Assembly (NCBI GenBank): GCA_910580045.1
Contig: CAJTXF010000056.1
Location: 1 to 17,497, forward strand
DNA: 17,497 bases
Source of the DNA: an uncultured Eubacteriales bacterium
GTDB taxonomy: Bacteria > Bacillota > Clostridia > Oscillospirales > Acutalibacteraceae
Reading direction: 5' to 3'
Shown here: positions 1-6,289 of the stretch, in pieces
How the letters are laid out: each line of letters begins with the position of its first letter
How positions within the stretch are numbered: position 1 is the stretch's first letter
The notes under the pieces: generated by a model
Database searches by the model: none
Told to the model about the DNA's origin: nothing
Seen by the model: only the letters and a program-made list of their open reading frames with translations
Program-made: the position numbers and the translations under genes

Positions 1-15
1 AATACTTAGACCCTT

Positions 16-46
16 TATCGTCATTTTCCAAAGGAAAATGACGATA
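16..46. repeat. perfect inverted repeat, 14-bp arms
   Basis: Arms 16-29 and 33-46 are perfectly complementary around an AAA loop. There is no T-run on either side, so it is not a normal intrinsic terminator. It lies left of repeat copy A, as the perfect hairpin at 3869-3907 lies beside copies B and C, so it may be the core hairpin of a second composite element cut by the window edge (inference). Confidence 0.75.
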
Positions 47-93
47 TTTGCTCACTGCGTTCGCTTGTCTGACGGCGTTTTTGGCGCTGGCGC

Positions 94-216
94 GCAAGAC
101 CTTGGGGACTCCTGCCAGGGCTCAGCCCTGGACCCGCAAGGGGCCGAGGGCCCCTTGACCCCTTTTCCGCCTTTAGGCGGTGCTGGGAGAAAGCCCCTGC
201 CACGAGCCGTTAGGCT
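94..216 (+). repeat. dispersed palindromic repeat, copy A
   Basis: This 123-bp intergenic unit starts with GCAAGACCTTGGGGACT and ends with GAGCCGTTAGGCT. Both ends recur in copy B (3603-3717, reverse orientation). Inside are hairpins at 115-131 (8-bp arms, one-base spacer) and 137-157 (9-bp arms, GAG loop). The first hairpin seen in copies B and C has lost its second arm here. The unit lies just past the stop codon of the binding-protein gene and fills most of the gene-free bases 1-248. No coding function is seen. Confidence 0.7.
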
Positions 217-248
217 GCGCCAATGTCTACGCCGTCAGGCGGATATGC

Positions 249-1301
249 TTAGTAGGGAGATTTCTCGTCCAGATAGTCAGCGCAGTTCTCCCTGTCCACC
301 ACAGTGGTGGGGATAATCTTCTCCTGGTCCACGGTCTCGCCCTTGAGCAGGGCAACAGCCATGTCCACAGCGTCCTTGACCATGTCGGGGCTGTACAGAG
401 CGGACTGAATCCAGATTTCCTCGTTCTCGGGCATCATGTTGAAATACTCCTGGCACCCACCGCCGCCGGTGACTACCTTGATGTCCGTGCGCTTGGCCTC
501 AGAAATGGCCTGCAGCACGCCAATGGAGGTCTCGTCGTCCATGGAGAACACAGCGTCAATCTGGCTGTTGCCCTGCAGAACGTCAGCAAAGTCCTTCAGG
601 CCAGCCTCACGGGTGAACGCGGTCTCCCGGTAAATCAGCTCCATATCAGGGGCGATTTCCTTGATTTTCTCCTCAAAGCCCTGCTTGCGCAGCTCGGACA
701 CAGAGCCGGAAGAGGGAACCTCCAGCACAACCACCTTGCCGGTGGTGCCGATCTTGTCCACAATGTACTGGGCGCTCTGGGTGCCCATATCCACATTGTC
801 ACCGGCCACGTGGTACACGCCGTCCACATCAATGACGATATCGAAGTTCACCACCGGGATGCCGGCGTCAACCAGCTCCTTGATGGGGTCCTCCATGCCC
901 TCCCACTGGGGGAAGGCCACAACAGCCTGGGCGCCCCAGGTCTTCAGCTCGTCAATCTGGTTGGTCATTTCCTCAGCGTTGTTGCTGGTGAGCAGGCGGT
1001 ACTCCACAGTATCCTCCAGCTCTTTGCAGCGCTCCTCGGCGTAATAGGCCACACCGGCCACCCAGCCGTGGGTCACGGCAGGAGCCAGAATGCCCACCTT
1101 GAACTTCTCGCCGGAAGCGGTCTCGGAAGACTCTGCCTCGCTGGACGAATCCTCAGCGCTGGACTCTGAGCTGGACTCGGAAGATTCAGGCTGAGAGGTC
1201 TCGCTGCTGGGATTGCTGGAGCTGGAACTGCTGTCGCCGCAGGCGGCGAAGCAGGTGCAGAGCAGTGCAGCTGCCAGCAGCAGTGCAAGTACTTTCTTCA
1301 T
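249..1301 (-). CDS. sugar ABC transporter substrate-binding lipoprotein
   Basis: The 350-aa product starts with a lipoprotein signal peptide (MKK, hydrophobic stretch, lipobox ending in Cys near residue 21), so it should be anchored to the outer face of the membrane. Residues 22-64 are almost entirely Ser, Glu and Asp and form a long tether. The rest, from about KVGILAP, resembles the periplasmic-binding-protein family used for ribose, xylose, inositol and similar sugars (Peripla_BP_4 type). The ligand cannot be read from sequence. An AAGGAGG site lies 8 nt before the ATG and a strong sigma-A promoter further upstream. No permease or ATPase gene follows in the 248 bases left in the window, so its partners are elsewhere. 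Divergence from the GH130 gene suggests a mannoside or related oligosaccharide (inference). Confidence 0.9.
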   Translation of the reverse strand: MKKVLALLLAAALLCTCFAACGDSSSSSSNPSSETSQPESSESSSESSAEDSSSEAESSETASGEKFKVGILAPAVTHGWVAGVAYYAEERCKELEDTVEYRLLTSNNAEEMTNQIDELKTWGAQAVVAFPQWEGMEDPIKELVDAGIPVVNFDIVIDVDGVYHVAGDNVDMGTQSAQYIVDKIGTTGKVVVLEVPSSGSVSELRKQGFEEKIKEIAPDMELIYRETAFTREAGLKDFADVLQGNSQIDAVFSMDDETSIGVLQAISEAKRTDIKVVTGGGGCQEYFNMMPENEEIWIQSALYSPDMVKDAVDMAVALLKGETVDQEKIIPTTVVDRENCADYLDEKSPY

Positions 1302-1344
1302 GTTGGTTTTCCTCCTTGAAAATAGAACCTCGAATTGGGTTTTT

Positions 1345-1366
1345 CATGGGCCCAACGCAGCCCATG
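1345..1366. promoter_or_regulatory. candidate operator/hairpin in sbp leader
   Basis: A palindrome with 7-bp arms CATGGGC and GCCCATG around 8 bases lies just downstream of the -10 box of the binding-protein promoter, at or after the expected transcript start. It could be a repressor operator or a leader hairpin. No regulator gene is adjacent. Confidence 0.4.
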
Positions 1367-1374
1367 TGTGGTAT

Positions 1375-1403
1375 ATTATAGCAAATGGCACTGGAAATTT
1401 CAA
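1375..1403 (-). promoter_or_regulatory. sigma-A promoter of the sugar-binding lipoprotein
   Basis: Read on the minus strand, TTGAAA (1403-1398) is followed by a 17-bp spacer and TATAAT (1380-1375). A TG at the extended -10 position precedes the -10 box. This is close to the full consensus and implies strong expression, probably under repression. Confidence 0.85.
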
Positions 1404-1466
1404 GGGATATTCCATAAAATAATCCCAGCGGCAGGGGGGCACAAAAACAATGAAAAGAATTTTCGC

Positions 1467-1484
1467 AAAATGTCTAAAATGTCT
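1467..1484 (+). repeat. tandem 9-bp direct repeat upstream of GH130
   Basis: AAAATGTCT occurs twice in tandem, ending about 23 bases before the TATAAT of the GH130 promoter, where the -35 hexamer is poor. It may be an activator site, but this rests on position alone. Confidence 0.3.
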
Positions 1485-1506
1485 TTTTTTCTCTGGGGAT
1501 TTGCGG

Positions 1507-1512
1507 TATAAT
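1507..1512 (+). promoter_or_regulatory. -10 box of GH130 promoter
   Basis: A perfect TATAAT lies about 70 bases before the GH130 start codon. The -35 region at 17-bp spacing is only a T-run, so the promoter may need an activator. Confidence 0.55.
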
Positions 1513-1584
1513 AGGGATGTCATCCGGCGGCCGGACAAATATCCCTGCCCAAGCCGCCCATCATATTTATAAGGAGTGTTTCCT

Positions 1585-2586
1585 ATGGCCAAAATTATCG
1601 GCAGGCCCGCTCTTCCCAACATGCCCTGGCAGGATAAGCCCGCAGGCTTCGACAAGCCCGTCTGGCGTTATGACCAGAACCCCATCATTCAGAGGGACGC
1701 CATCCCCACCTCCAACAGCATCTTCAACTCTGCTGTGGTGGTGTTTGGCGACGCCTACGCCGGGGTGTTCCGCTGCGACAACCGGGGCGTGGAGATGGAC
1801 ATCTTCGCCGGATTCTCCAAGGACGGCATCCACTGGGACATCAACCCCGACCCCATCGTCTTTGAGGGCGAGAAGGATGTAGTCCGCAAGGAGTACCGCT
1901 ATGACCCCCGGGTGTGCTATATGGACGGCAAGTACTACATCACCTGGTGCAACGGCTATCATGGCCCCACCATCGGCATAGGCTGGACCGAGGACTTTAA
2001 GACCTTCCACCAGATGGAGAACGCTTTCCTGCCCTATAACCGCAACGGCGTGCTCTTCCCCCGGAAGATAAACGGCAATTACGCCATGGTCAGCCGCCCC
2101 AGCGACACAGGCCACACCCCCTTTGGCGACATTTTCTACAGCGAGAGCCCGGACCTGTGCTATTGGGGCAAGCACCGCTGGCTCTTCGGCACAGCCAACG
2201 GCTGGCAGAGCAAGAAGGTCGGCCCTGGCCCCACCCCCATTGAGACGGACGAGGGCTGGCTGATGATTTACCACGGTGTGCTCAACTCCTGCAATGGCTT
2301 TGTGTACCGGTTCGGCACAGCCCTGCTGGACATTGACCGCCCCTGGATTGTGAAAGAGCGGGGCCGCTTCTATGTGTTTGGGCCTGAGGTGGACTATGAG
2401 CTCACCGGCGACGTGCCCAACGTGACCTTCCCCTGCGCCACCCTCACTGACCCGGAGACCGGGCGCATCACCATCTACTATGGCGCGGCGGACACTGTGA
2501 CCGGTTTGGCCTTTACCACTGTGGACGAGCTGCTCTCCTATATGCGCAAGTATCCCATGGAAGTGGGCGACCAGGAGAACAAATAG
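1585..2586 (+). CDS. GH130 glycoside phosphorylase (mannoside-type)
   Basis: The 333-aa product reads as a five-bladed propeller glycoside phosphorylase of family GH130, which splits beta-mannosidic bonds with phosphate to give alpha-mannose 1-phosphate. Visible family features are the N-terminal NPII block (32-35), the conserved stretch around SNSIFNSAVV (43-52), the RYDPRV segment with candidate general-acid Asp107, and the WCNGYHG and YHGV motifs. No signal peptide is present, so it acts in the cytoplasm on imported sugar. ATG 1585 is preferred over the in-frame GTG 1576, because AAGGAG at 1571-1576 is 8 nt from the ATG and overlaps the GTG. The subtype (beta-1,4-mannooligosaccharide, mannosylglucose or beta-1,2-mannoside) is not resolved. 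The divergent lipoprotein is the likely supplier of substrate (inference). Confidence 0.88.
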   Translation: MAKIIGRPALPNMPWQDKPAGFDKPVWRYDQNPIIQRDAIPTSNSIFNSAVVVFGDAYAGVFRCDNRGVEMDIFAGFSKDGIHWDINPDPIVFEGEKDVVRKEYRYDPRVCYMDGKYYITWCNGYHGPTIGIGWTEDFKTFHQMENAFLPYNRNGVLFPRKINGNYAMVSRPSDTGHTPFGDIFYSESPDLCYWGKHRWLFGTANGWQSKKVGPGPTPIETDEGWLMIYHGVLNSCNGFVYRFGTALLDIDRPWIVKERGRFYVFGPEVDYELTGDVPNVTFPCATLTDPETGRITIYYGAADTVTGLAFTTVDELLSYMRKYPMEVGDQENK

Positions 2587-2627
2587 TTTTCAGAGAGACC
2601 CGGCCCGAAATATTTGTTCGATTTTCC

Positions 2628-2656
2628 TTGACATTTTTTTCGCTTCATGGTACACT
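2628..2656 (+). promoter_or_regulatory. sigma-A promoter of GNAT-DUF3795 gene
   Basis: TTGACA (2628-2633), a 17-bp spacer and TACACT (2651-2656) sit about 50 bases before the start codon. The -35 is perfect and the spacing optimal. Confidence 0.8.
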
Positions 2657-2661
2657 CTGCT

Positions 2662-2681
2662 ATTAGAACAACTGTTCTAAT
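2662..2681. promoter_or_regulatory. perfect palindromic operator, LexA-box-like core
   Basis: ATTAGAACA-AC-TGTTCTAAT is a perfect 20-bp palindrome lying over the expected transcription start. Its core GAAC-N4-GTTC matches the general form of the Gram-positive LexA/DinR SOS box. MarR- or TetR-type repressors also use sites of this size. Position and symmetry support a repressor site; the identity of the repressor is inference. Confidence 0.6.
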
Positions 2682-2704
2682 TTGTATAGAAGGAGCTGTA
2701 TCCT

Positions 2705-3595
2705 ATGAGCAAAACCAATCCCTGCCGGAACTACCGATATGAAACCGAGCATTTCATCCTGCGCCAAGTCCGTTCTGAGGACGCGCCCGCCCTGATGGCC
2801 TGTTACTCCGATCCAGAGGCCGTGGCCAGAATGAACGACGATAACTGCCTGCGGGGCTTCCTCTGCCAGACGGAGGAGGACCTGCGGGCTTATATCGCTG
2901 TATGGCAAAGCGAGGATTACGCCCGCCCGGCGGTCATTGATAAAAGCACTGGGGAAGCAGTGGGCACCCTGGAAATTTTCGGCGGCGAGATTGGGGTTCT
3001 GCGGGTGGATTTGCCCACAAGGTACGAGTCCCCGGCTGTGCTTCAAGAGCTGTACACCTTGGCCATGGAGAAGTTCCCGGCGGATTTCCCCATGGGCGCC
3101 ATGGTGACAAAAGCGCCTGCCGGGGCCCCCGCCCGGCGGGCGGTGCTGAAAGAGCTGGGCTTTGCCGGGCCGGAGGAGTTCCGGGGGTATGGGGACTATT
3201 ACCGGCTGGACTGCCGGAAGCTGGGCATTGCCTATTGCGGGCTGGCCTGCTGCCTGTGCAGTGAGAACCAGAGCTGTCCCGGCTGCGGGCAGGCGGAGAC
3301 CCCCTGCTTTGAGACCTGCGAGAACTTCCCCTGCGCGCGGGAAAAGGGCCTGGCCGGGTGCTGGGAGTGTAAAGAGTTCCCCTGCGGGAAGGGGATGCAC
3401 GGGAGCAATCCCCGGGCCCGGGCCTTTGTGGAGTTTGCCAGGGAGTACGGGCCGGAGAAGCTGATAGAATGCCTGGAGCGGAACCACCGGGCAGGGGTGG
3501 CCTATCATTACCCTGGCAAGCTGACAGGGGATTATGACGGGCTCAGCCGGGAGGAGATTTTCGAGCTGCTGCTGAACGGAAGGCGGGAAAAATAA
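2705..3595 (+). CDS. GNAT-like acetyltransferase fused to DUF3795
   Basis: The 296-aa product has two parts. Residues 10-168 look like a GNAT acyltransferase domain: an FILR strand, DAPAL helix, SDPEAV block and a C-terminal ...VLKELGF... segment. Residues 172-230 are cysteine-rich (YCGLACCLC, CPGCG, CFETC, FPC, CWECKEFPC), the pattern of DUF3795, a probable metal- or cluster-binding domain of unknown role. A helical tail follows. An AAGGAG site lies 9 nt before ATG 2705. The substrate is unknown. The gene has its own promoter and palindromic operator and is followed by the repeat-filled gap, so it is probably monocistronic. The GNAT part has no clear GxGxG-type acetyl-CoA loop, so its activity is less certain than the fold. 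Confidence 0.75.
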   Translation: MSKTNPCRNYRYETEHFILRQVRSEDAPALMACYSDPEAVARMNDDNCLRGFLCQTEEDLRAYIAVWQSEDYARPAVIDKSTGEAVGTLEIFGGEIGVLRVDLPTRYESPAVLQELYTLAMEKFPADFPMGAMVTKAPAGAPARRAVLKELGFAGPEEFRGYGDYYRLDCRKLGIAYCGLACCLCSENQSCPGCGQAETPCFETCENFPCAREKGLAGCWECKEFPCGKGMHGSNPRARAFVEFAREYGPEKLIECLERNHRAGVAYHYPGKLTGDYDGLSREEIFELLLNGRREK

Positions 3596-3602
3596 AAGAC
3601 AA

Positions 3603-3717
3603 AGCCTAACGGCTCGGGGCAGAACCTATCGCCAAGCAGACAGCAAAAGGCGGAAACGCGGTCCAGGGGCGCATGGCCCCTGGCAGGGGGTTGGGGACAG
3701 AGTCCCCAAGGTCTTGC
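3603..3717 (-). repeat. dispersed palindromic repeat, copy B
   Basis: On the minus strand this unit starts with GCAAGACCTTGGGGACT and ends with GAGCCGTTAGGCT, as in copy A. It has a TTGGGGAC/GTCCCCAA hairpin (3691-3709, 3-base loop) and a second hairpin with 8-bp arms (3663-3683, 5-base loop). It begins 8 bases after the GNAT-DUF3795 stop codon, so it may end up in that transcript. Confidence 0.75.
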
Positions 3718-3761
3718 CCTAAGCGCTGCCATAAGAGCGCGCCAACCAAGAGCGGAAGAAA

Positions 3762-3850
3762 GTCAGGGCGGCGCTCACCAGAACCTCTGCGAGGCAGTGC
3801 GTCCAACGGCAAAGACAAGTTAGTCAGTGGCACAATTTAGCGCCGCAGGA
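3762..3850. repeat. left inner arm of composite inverted repeat
   Basis: The reverse complement of this segment aligns by eye with 4093-4180. Shared blocks include GGTGAGCGCCGCCC, TTGTGCCACTGAC and GCGGCGCTA, with diverged bases between them. Confidence 0.65.
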
Positions 3851-3868
3851 GCAGACGAACAGCAAGAT

Positions 3869-3907
3869 TCCGCAAGTATGGAAAGCGGTGCTTTCCATAC
3901 TTGCGGA
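3869..3907. repeat. perfect 18-bp hairpin in element core
   Basis: Arms 3869-3886 and 3890-3907 are perfectly complementary around a GGT loop. Its sequence differs from the 16-46 hairpin although the context is similar. There is no following T-run. Confidence 0.8.
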
Positions 3908-4012
3908 GAGAGGCGGACTGGCCTTCCGAAGCGTTGGGCCCTAGACTGAACCGTCAGCTCCCGTTTTCTGAGACAGCGGCAGTGTAAGGGAACGCCTAGG
4001 GCCGCCACGCTC

Positions 4013-4029
4013 CCGCAGACGGTCTGCGG
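4013..4029. repeat. short inverted repeat in element core
   Basis: CCGCAGAC and GTCTGCGG are separated by one base. This is one of several short perfect palindromes in the core. Confidence 0.5.
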
Positions 4030-4040
4030 CTCTCTGTGAC

Positions 4041-4063
4041 TTGGGAAACGTCCCGTTTCCCAA
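4041..4063. repeat. 9-bp stem hairpin in element core
   Basis: TTGGGAAAC (4041-4049) and GTTTCCCAA (4055-4063) pair perfectly around a 5-base loop. No T-run follows. Confidence 0.6.
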
Positions 4064-4092
4064 CTCAACAGATTCGCGCGGCTGGCATCTTT

Positions 4093-4180
4093 GGCGGCGC
4101 TATCTTTGTGCCACTGACCAACCTCTCCTTGCCGACTGACGCGCTGCCCCGGAATTGTTTTGGTGAGCGCCGCCCCAGAC
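4093..4180. repeat. right inner arm of composite inverted repeat
   Basis: This is the inverted, diverged counterpart of 3762-3850. Together with copy B and copy C it makes the whole region 3603-4330 roughly symmetric. Confidence 0.65.
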
Positions 4181-4230
4181 GGTATTCTGGTCTTGCTTCT
4201 CTTGGGGGACTTGCTTTGCCGTTAGGCTTC

Positions 4231-4330
4231 GACCTTGGGGACTTTGTCCCCAAACCCCTACCACCTTTTGAAAAAGGTGGACGAAAACTTCCCCGCCGTA
4301 AACCCAACCCTTGTACTCCGCCGTCAGGCT
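4231..4330 (+). repeat. dispersed palindromic repeat, copy C
   Basis: It starts with GACCTTGGGGACT and ends with GCCGTCAGGCT. Hairpin one (4235-4253) matches copy B. Hairpin two (4261-4280) pairs perfectly but with wholly different arms, CCACCTTTT and AAAAGGTGG. The bases just before it, GCCGTTAGGCTT, look like the end motif of another copy, so units may have been joined tail to head. Confidence 0.7.
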
Positions 4331-4371
4331 CTCCCACTCCTCCCCCAACAAAAAAGTAAAGGATGATGCAA

Positions 4372-4920
4372 ATGCGCGAAAAAGCGCTGGCCCTGTTAAA
4401 ACACTGGAACCACAGCGAGGCCCTAATCAAACACGGCCTCCAGGTAGAATCTATCATGCGCCACTACGCCCAAGCCGCCGGGGAAGACCCGGAATACTGG
4501 GGCTGCGTGGGCCTTCTTCACGATGTGGACTACGAAAAGTACCCGGACGAGCACTGCAAAAAGGCTGTGGAAATCCTCCAGGACGCCGGATATGACGAGG
4601 CCTTCATTCACGCGGTGGTCAGCCACGGCTTTGGCCTGTGCAGCGATGTGGAGCCCCAGCTCTACATGGAAAAAGTGCTTTTCACCATTGACGAGCTCAG
4701 CGGGCTTATCAACGCCGCGGCCATTATGCGCCCCTCCAAATCTGTCACTGATTTGGAAGTGAAAAGCGTGAAGAAGAAGTTTAAGGATAAGAAGTTCGCC
4801 GCCGGGGTGGACCGCCAGATTATTCTGGACGGCTGCCAGCGTTTGGGCGCTGAGCTGGATGATGTGATTGAGCAGTGCATTTTGGGGATGCGGGCCAATC
4901 ATCAGGAGATTGGCCTGTGA
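4372..4920 (+). CDS. HD-domain hydrolase
   Basis: The 182-aa product has the HD superfamily metal site: His21, the His50-Asp51 pair (LLHDVDYEKYPDEH), a second HAVVSHG segment, and FTIDELSG. HD enzymes cut phosphoester bonds in nucleotides and related compounds; the substrate here is unknown. ATGs at 4363, 4366 and 4372 are in frame. AAAGG at 4358-4362 is 9 nt before the third and touches the first, so 4372 is preferred. The stop is 12 bases before the NYN gene, implying one operon. No promoter is evident; copy C lies directly upstream and could carry or affect it. Confidence 0.8.
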   Translation: MREKALALLKHWNHSEALIKHGLQVESIMRHYAQAAGEDPEYWGCVGLLHDVDYEKYPDEHCKKAVEILQDAGYDEAFIHAVVSHGFGLCSDVEPQLYMEKVLFTIDELSGLINAAAIMRPSKSVTDLEVKSVKKKFKDKKFAAGVDRQIILDGCQRLGAELDDVIEQCILGMRANHQEIGL

Positions 4921-4932
4921 GGAGGACTGTGT

Positions 4933-5754
4933 ATGCCCAGTGACAGCCGCTTCGCCGTGCTGATTGACGCGGACAATGTGTCCGTCCGGTACATCAAGCT
5001 GATTTTGGACGAGATTTCCAAGGACGGCATCGCCACCTACAAGCGCATTTACGGCGACTGGACCAACCCGGCCCTGGTCTCATGGAAGTCCGCCCTGCTG
5101 GACAATTCCGTGATTCCCATTCAGCAGTACAGCTACACCACCGGCAAAAACGCCACAGACTCCGCCATGATTATTGACGCCATGGACATCCTCTACTCCG
5201 GCCAGGTGGAGGGCTTCTGCCTGGTGTCCTCTGACAGCGACTTCACCCGCCTGGCCGCCCGCCTGCGGGAATCGGGCATGACTGTGGTGGGCATGGGTGA
5301 GAGCAAGACCCCCAACTCCTTCATCGCCGCCTGCAACCGGTTTTTGTATCTGGACATCCTCTCCGCCGCTGACGAGGACGAGCCGGACGAGCCCCCCAAG
5401 CCCGAGGCCTCCCCCAAAAAGTCCGCGGCCCAGAAGAAGTCCGCGGCCAAAAAGGCCGCGCCCGCCAAAGCCGCCAAGGCCAAGGAGGAGCCCCGGGAAG
5501 AGCCCAAGACCAGCCTGCGCACCATCCGCCGGGCCCTGCGCAGCATTGTGCGGGAGAACTCGGACGAGGACGAGTGGATTATCATTGGCAAGGTGGGGAA
5601 CATCCTGATAAAGCGCTACCCAGACTTTGATGTGCGCAACTTCGGATTCTCCAAGCTGACCCCCTTCCTGGACTCCTTGGAGATGTTTGAGATTAAGTCC
5701 GAGCGCAAGGACAACAACAGCTCGCCCCAGATGTATGTGCGGCTGAAAGGCTGA
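4933..5754 (+). CDS. NYN-domain RNase-like protein with C-terminal OST-HTH/LOTUS domain
   Basis: The 273-aa product has three parts. Residues 5-142 form a NYN (PIN-like) nuclease domain with acidic residues Asp12, Asp14, Asp76, Asp101 and Asp103 in the motifs VLIDADN, ATDSAMIID and VSSDSDF. Residues 147-190 are an acidic patch then a Lys/Ala/Pro-rich linker, likely disordered and able to contact nucleic acid. Residues 194-273 match the OST-HTH/LOTUS RNA-binding fold (LRTIRRALRSIV...IIIGKVGNILIKRYPDFDVRNFGFSKLTPFL). Family knowledge suggests an RNA-binding endonuclease, with the LOTUS part guiding the target. GGAGGA precedes the ATG and the HD gene lies 12 nt upstream in the same operon. The actual RNA target is unknown. 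Confidence 0.85.
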   Translation: MPSDSRFAVLIDADNVSVRYIKLILDEISKDGIATYKRIYGDWTNPALVSWKSALLDNSVIPIQQYSYTTGKNATDSAMIIDAMDILYSGQVEGFCLVSSDSDFTRLAARLRESGMTVVGMGESKTPNSFIAACNRFLYLDILSAADEDEPDEPPKPEASPKKSAAQKKSAAKKAAPAKAAKAKEEPREEPKTSLRTIRRALRSIVRENSDEDEWIIIGKVGNILIKRYPDFDVRNFGFSKLTPFLDSLEMFEIKSERKDNNSSPQMYVRLKG

Positions 5755-5808
5755 GCCTTCTCCGGCGCGTTTCAGAACTTGTCTTCACAGCGGGGAATGA
5801 AATCACCG

Positions 5809-6039
5809 CTACTCCGCTTTCGCTCGTGGGTAGGGCGTTTCCACATCGGTCAATCCCGCTAGGTAATCCATACTGGTATCCAGCGCCTGCGCAATACGCC
5901 GGCACTGTTCAAAGGATAAAAAGCGTTTCCCGGTCTCAATTTTTGAGTAGTCACTTTGGTCTATTCCGGTAAGCATCTGCATTTTTGTTTGAGTATAGCC
6001 CCGCTTTATGCGGAGTTCCTTAAGTCGTGTCACAATCAT
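5809..6039 (-). CDS. XRE-family transcriptional regulator
   Basis: The 76-aa product is almost wholly a lambda-repressor-type helix-turn-helix: RLKELRIKRGYTQ, then DQSDYSKIETGKR as recognition region, then RRIAQALDTSMDYL. It has no other domain. ATG 6039 is chosen because the HTH starts right after it. The upstream in-frame starts (TTG 6084, ATG 6075) would add residues that do not fit the family. No Shine-Dalgarno site is seen, and a CATAAT-like box lies just upstream, so the mRNA may be nearly leaderless. It diverges from the 57-aa gene across direct repeats, which suggests control of itself and that gene. It converges on the NYN gene, 54 bp apart. Confidence 0.85.
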   Translation of the reverse strand: MIVTRLKELRIKRGYTQTKMQMLTGIDQSDYSKIETGKRFLSFEQCRRIAQALDTSMDYLAGLTDVETPYPRAKAE

Positions 6040-6054
6040 CACCAAATATATTAT

Positions 6055-6094
6055 GGCGATTTGACCTATTGACATTAGGGGCAAATTGACCTAT
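6055..6094. promoter_or_regulatory. direct repeats, likely XRE operator
   Basis: GGCGATTTGACCTAT (6055-6069) and GGCAAATTGACCTAT (6080-6094) match at 13 of 15 positions and are spaced 25 bp start to start. They overlap the -35 and spacer of the rightward promoter and lie before the XRE start, as expected for an autoregulated divergent pair. Confidence 0.55.
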
Positions 6095-6097
6095 CAT
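6069..6097 (+). promoter_or_regulatory. promoter of the 57-aa gene
   Basis: TTGACA (6069-6074), a 17-bp spacer and TATCAT (6092-6097) lie just before the small ORF. The second direct repeat falls inside the spacer and -10, so a bound regulator would block it. Confidence 0.65.
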
Positions 6098-6115
6098 TGA
6101 TTTGAAGGTGATAAA

Positions 6116-6289
6116 ATGCCGGACTATCGGGAAATTTATCTGATTATGGCAAGAGAAACAGAAAAGGCCATCAACATTCTTATTGACGCCCAGAAAAGCT
6201 GTGAGGAACTGTACATCAGCACAGAAGAGCCAAGACTTGAGCGGTTGTTCTCAATGGAGAAAGCCGCAGATGAATCGAACAACTTCTGA
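6116..6289 (+). CDS. small uncharacterised protein, 57 aa
   Basis: The ORF encodes a helical, acidic protein: MPDYREIYLIMARETEKAIN, then ILIDAQKSCEELYIS, then a tail ending in NNF. A GAAGGTG site lies 6 nt before the ATG and a well-spaced promoter upstream, so expression is likely. It has no membrane segment or known motif. Small proteins of this kind are often seen beside XRE regulators in Clostridia accessory DNA (general recollection, not a search). It could be a target or partner of the divergent regulator. The function is unknown. Confidence 0.65.
   Translation: MPDYREIYLIMARETEKAINILIDAQKSCEELYISTEEPRLERLFSMEKAADESNNF

Larger units (their letters stand above)
3596..4371. repeat. gene-free composite palindromic element
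   Basis: No credible gene lies in these 776 bases. Read from both ends the stretch is a long imperfect inverted repeat: copy B (reverse) on the left, an inner left arm, a hairpin-rich core, an inner right arm and copy C (forward) on the right. Open frames across it are low-complexity shadows that cross the hairpins. No transposase is present, so if mobile it is non-autonomous (inference). No target-site duplication could be defined by eye. Confidence 0.65.

Noticed and set aside
180..1169. 329-aa plus-strand open frame
   Set aside because: It lies antisense to the binding-protein gene, is rich in His, Leu and Val typical of reversed GC-rich codons, and has no ribosome site or known motif.
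3596..4371. open frames of up to 130 aa in the repeat region
   Set aside because: They cross the hairpins and repeats on both strands, have no ribosome sites and no family resemblance.
3596..4371. CRISPR array
   Set aside because: Repeats are inverted, diverged and unevenly spaced, with no regular spacer units and no cas genes.
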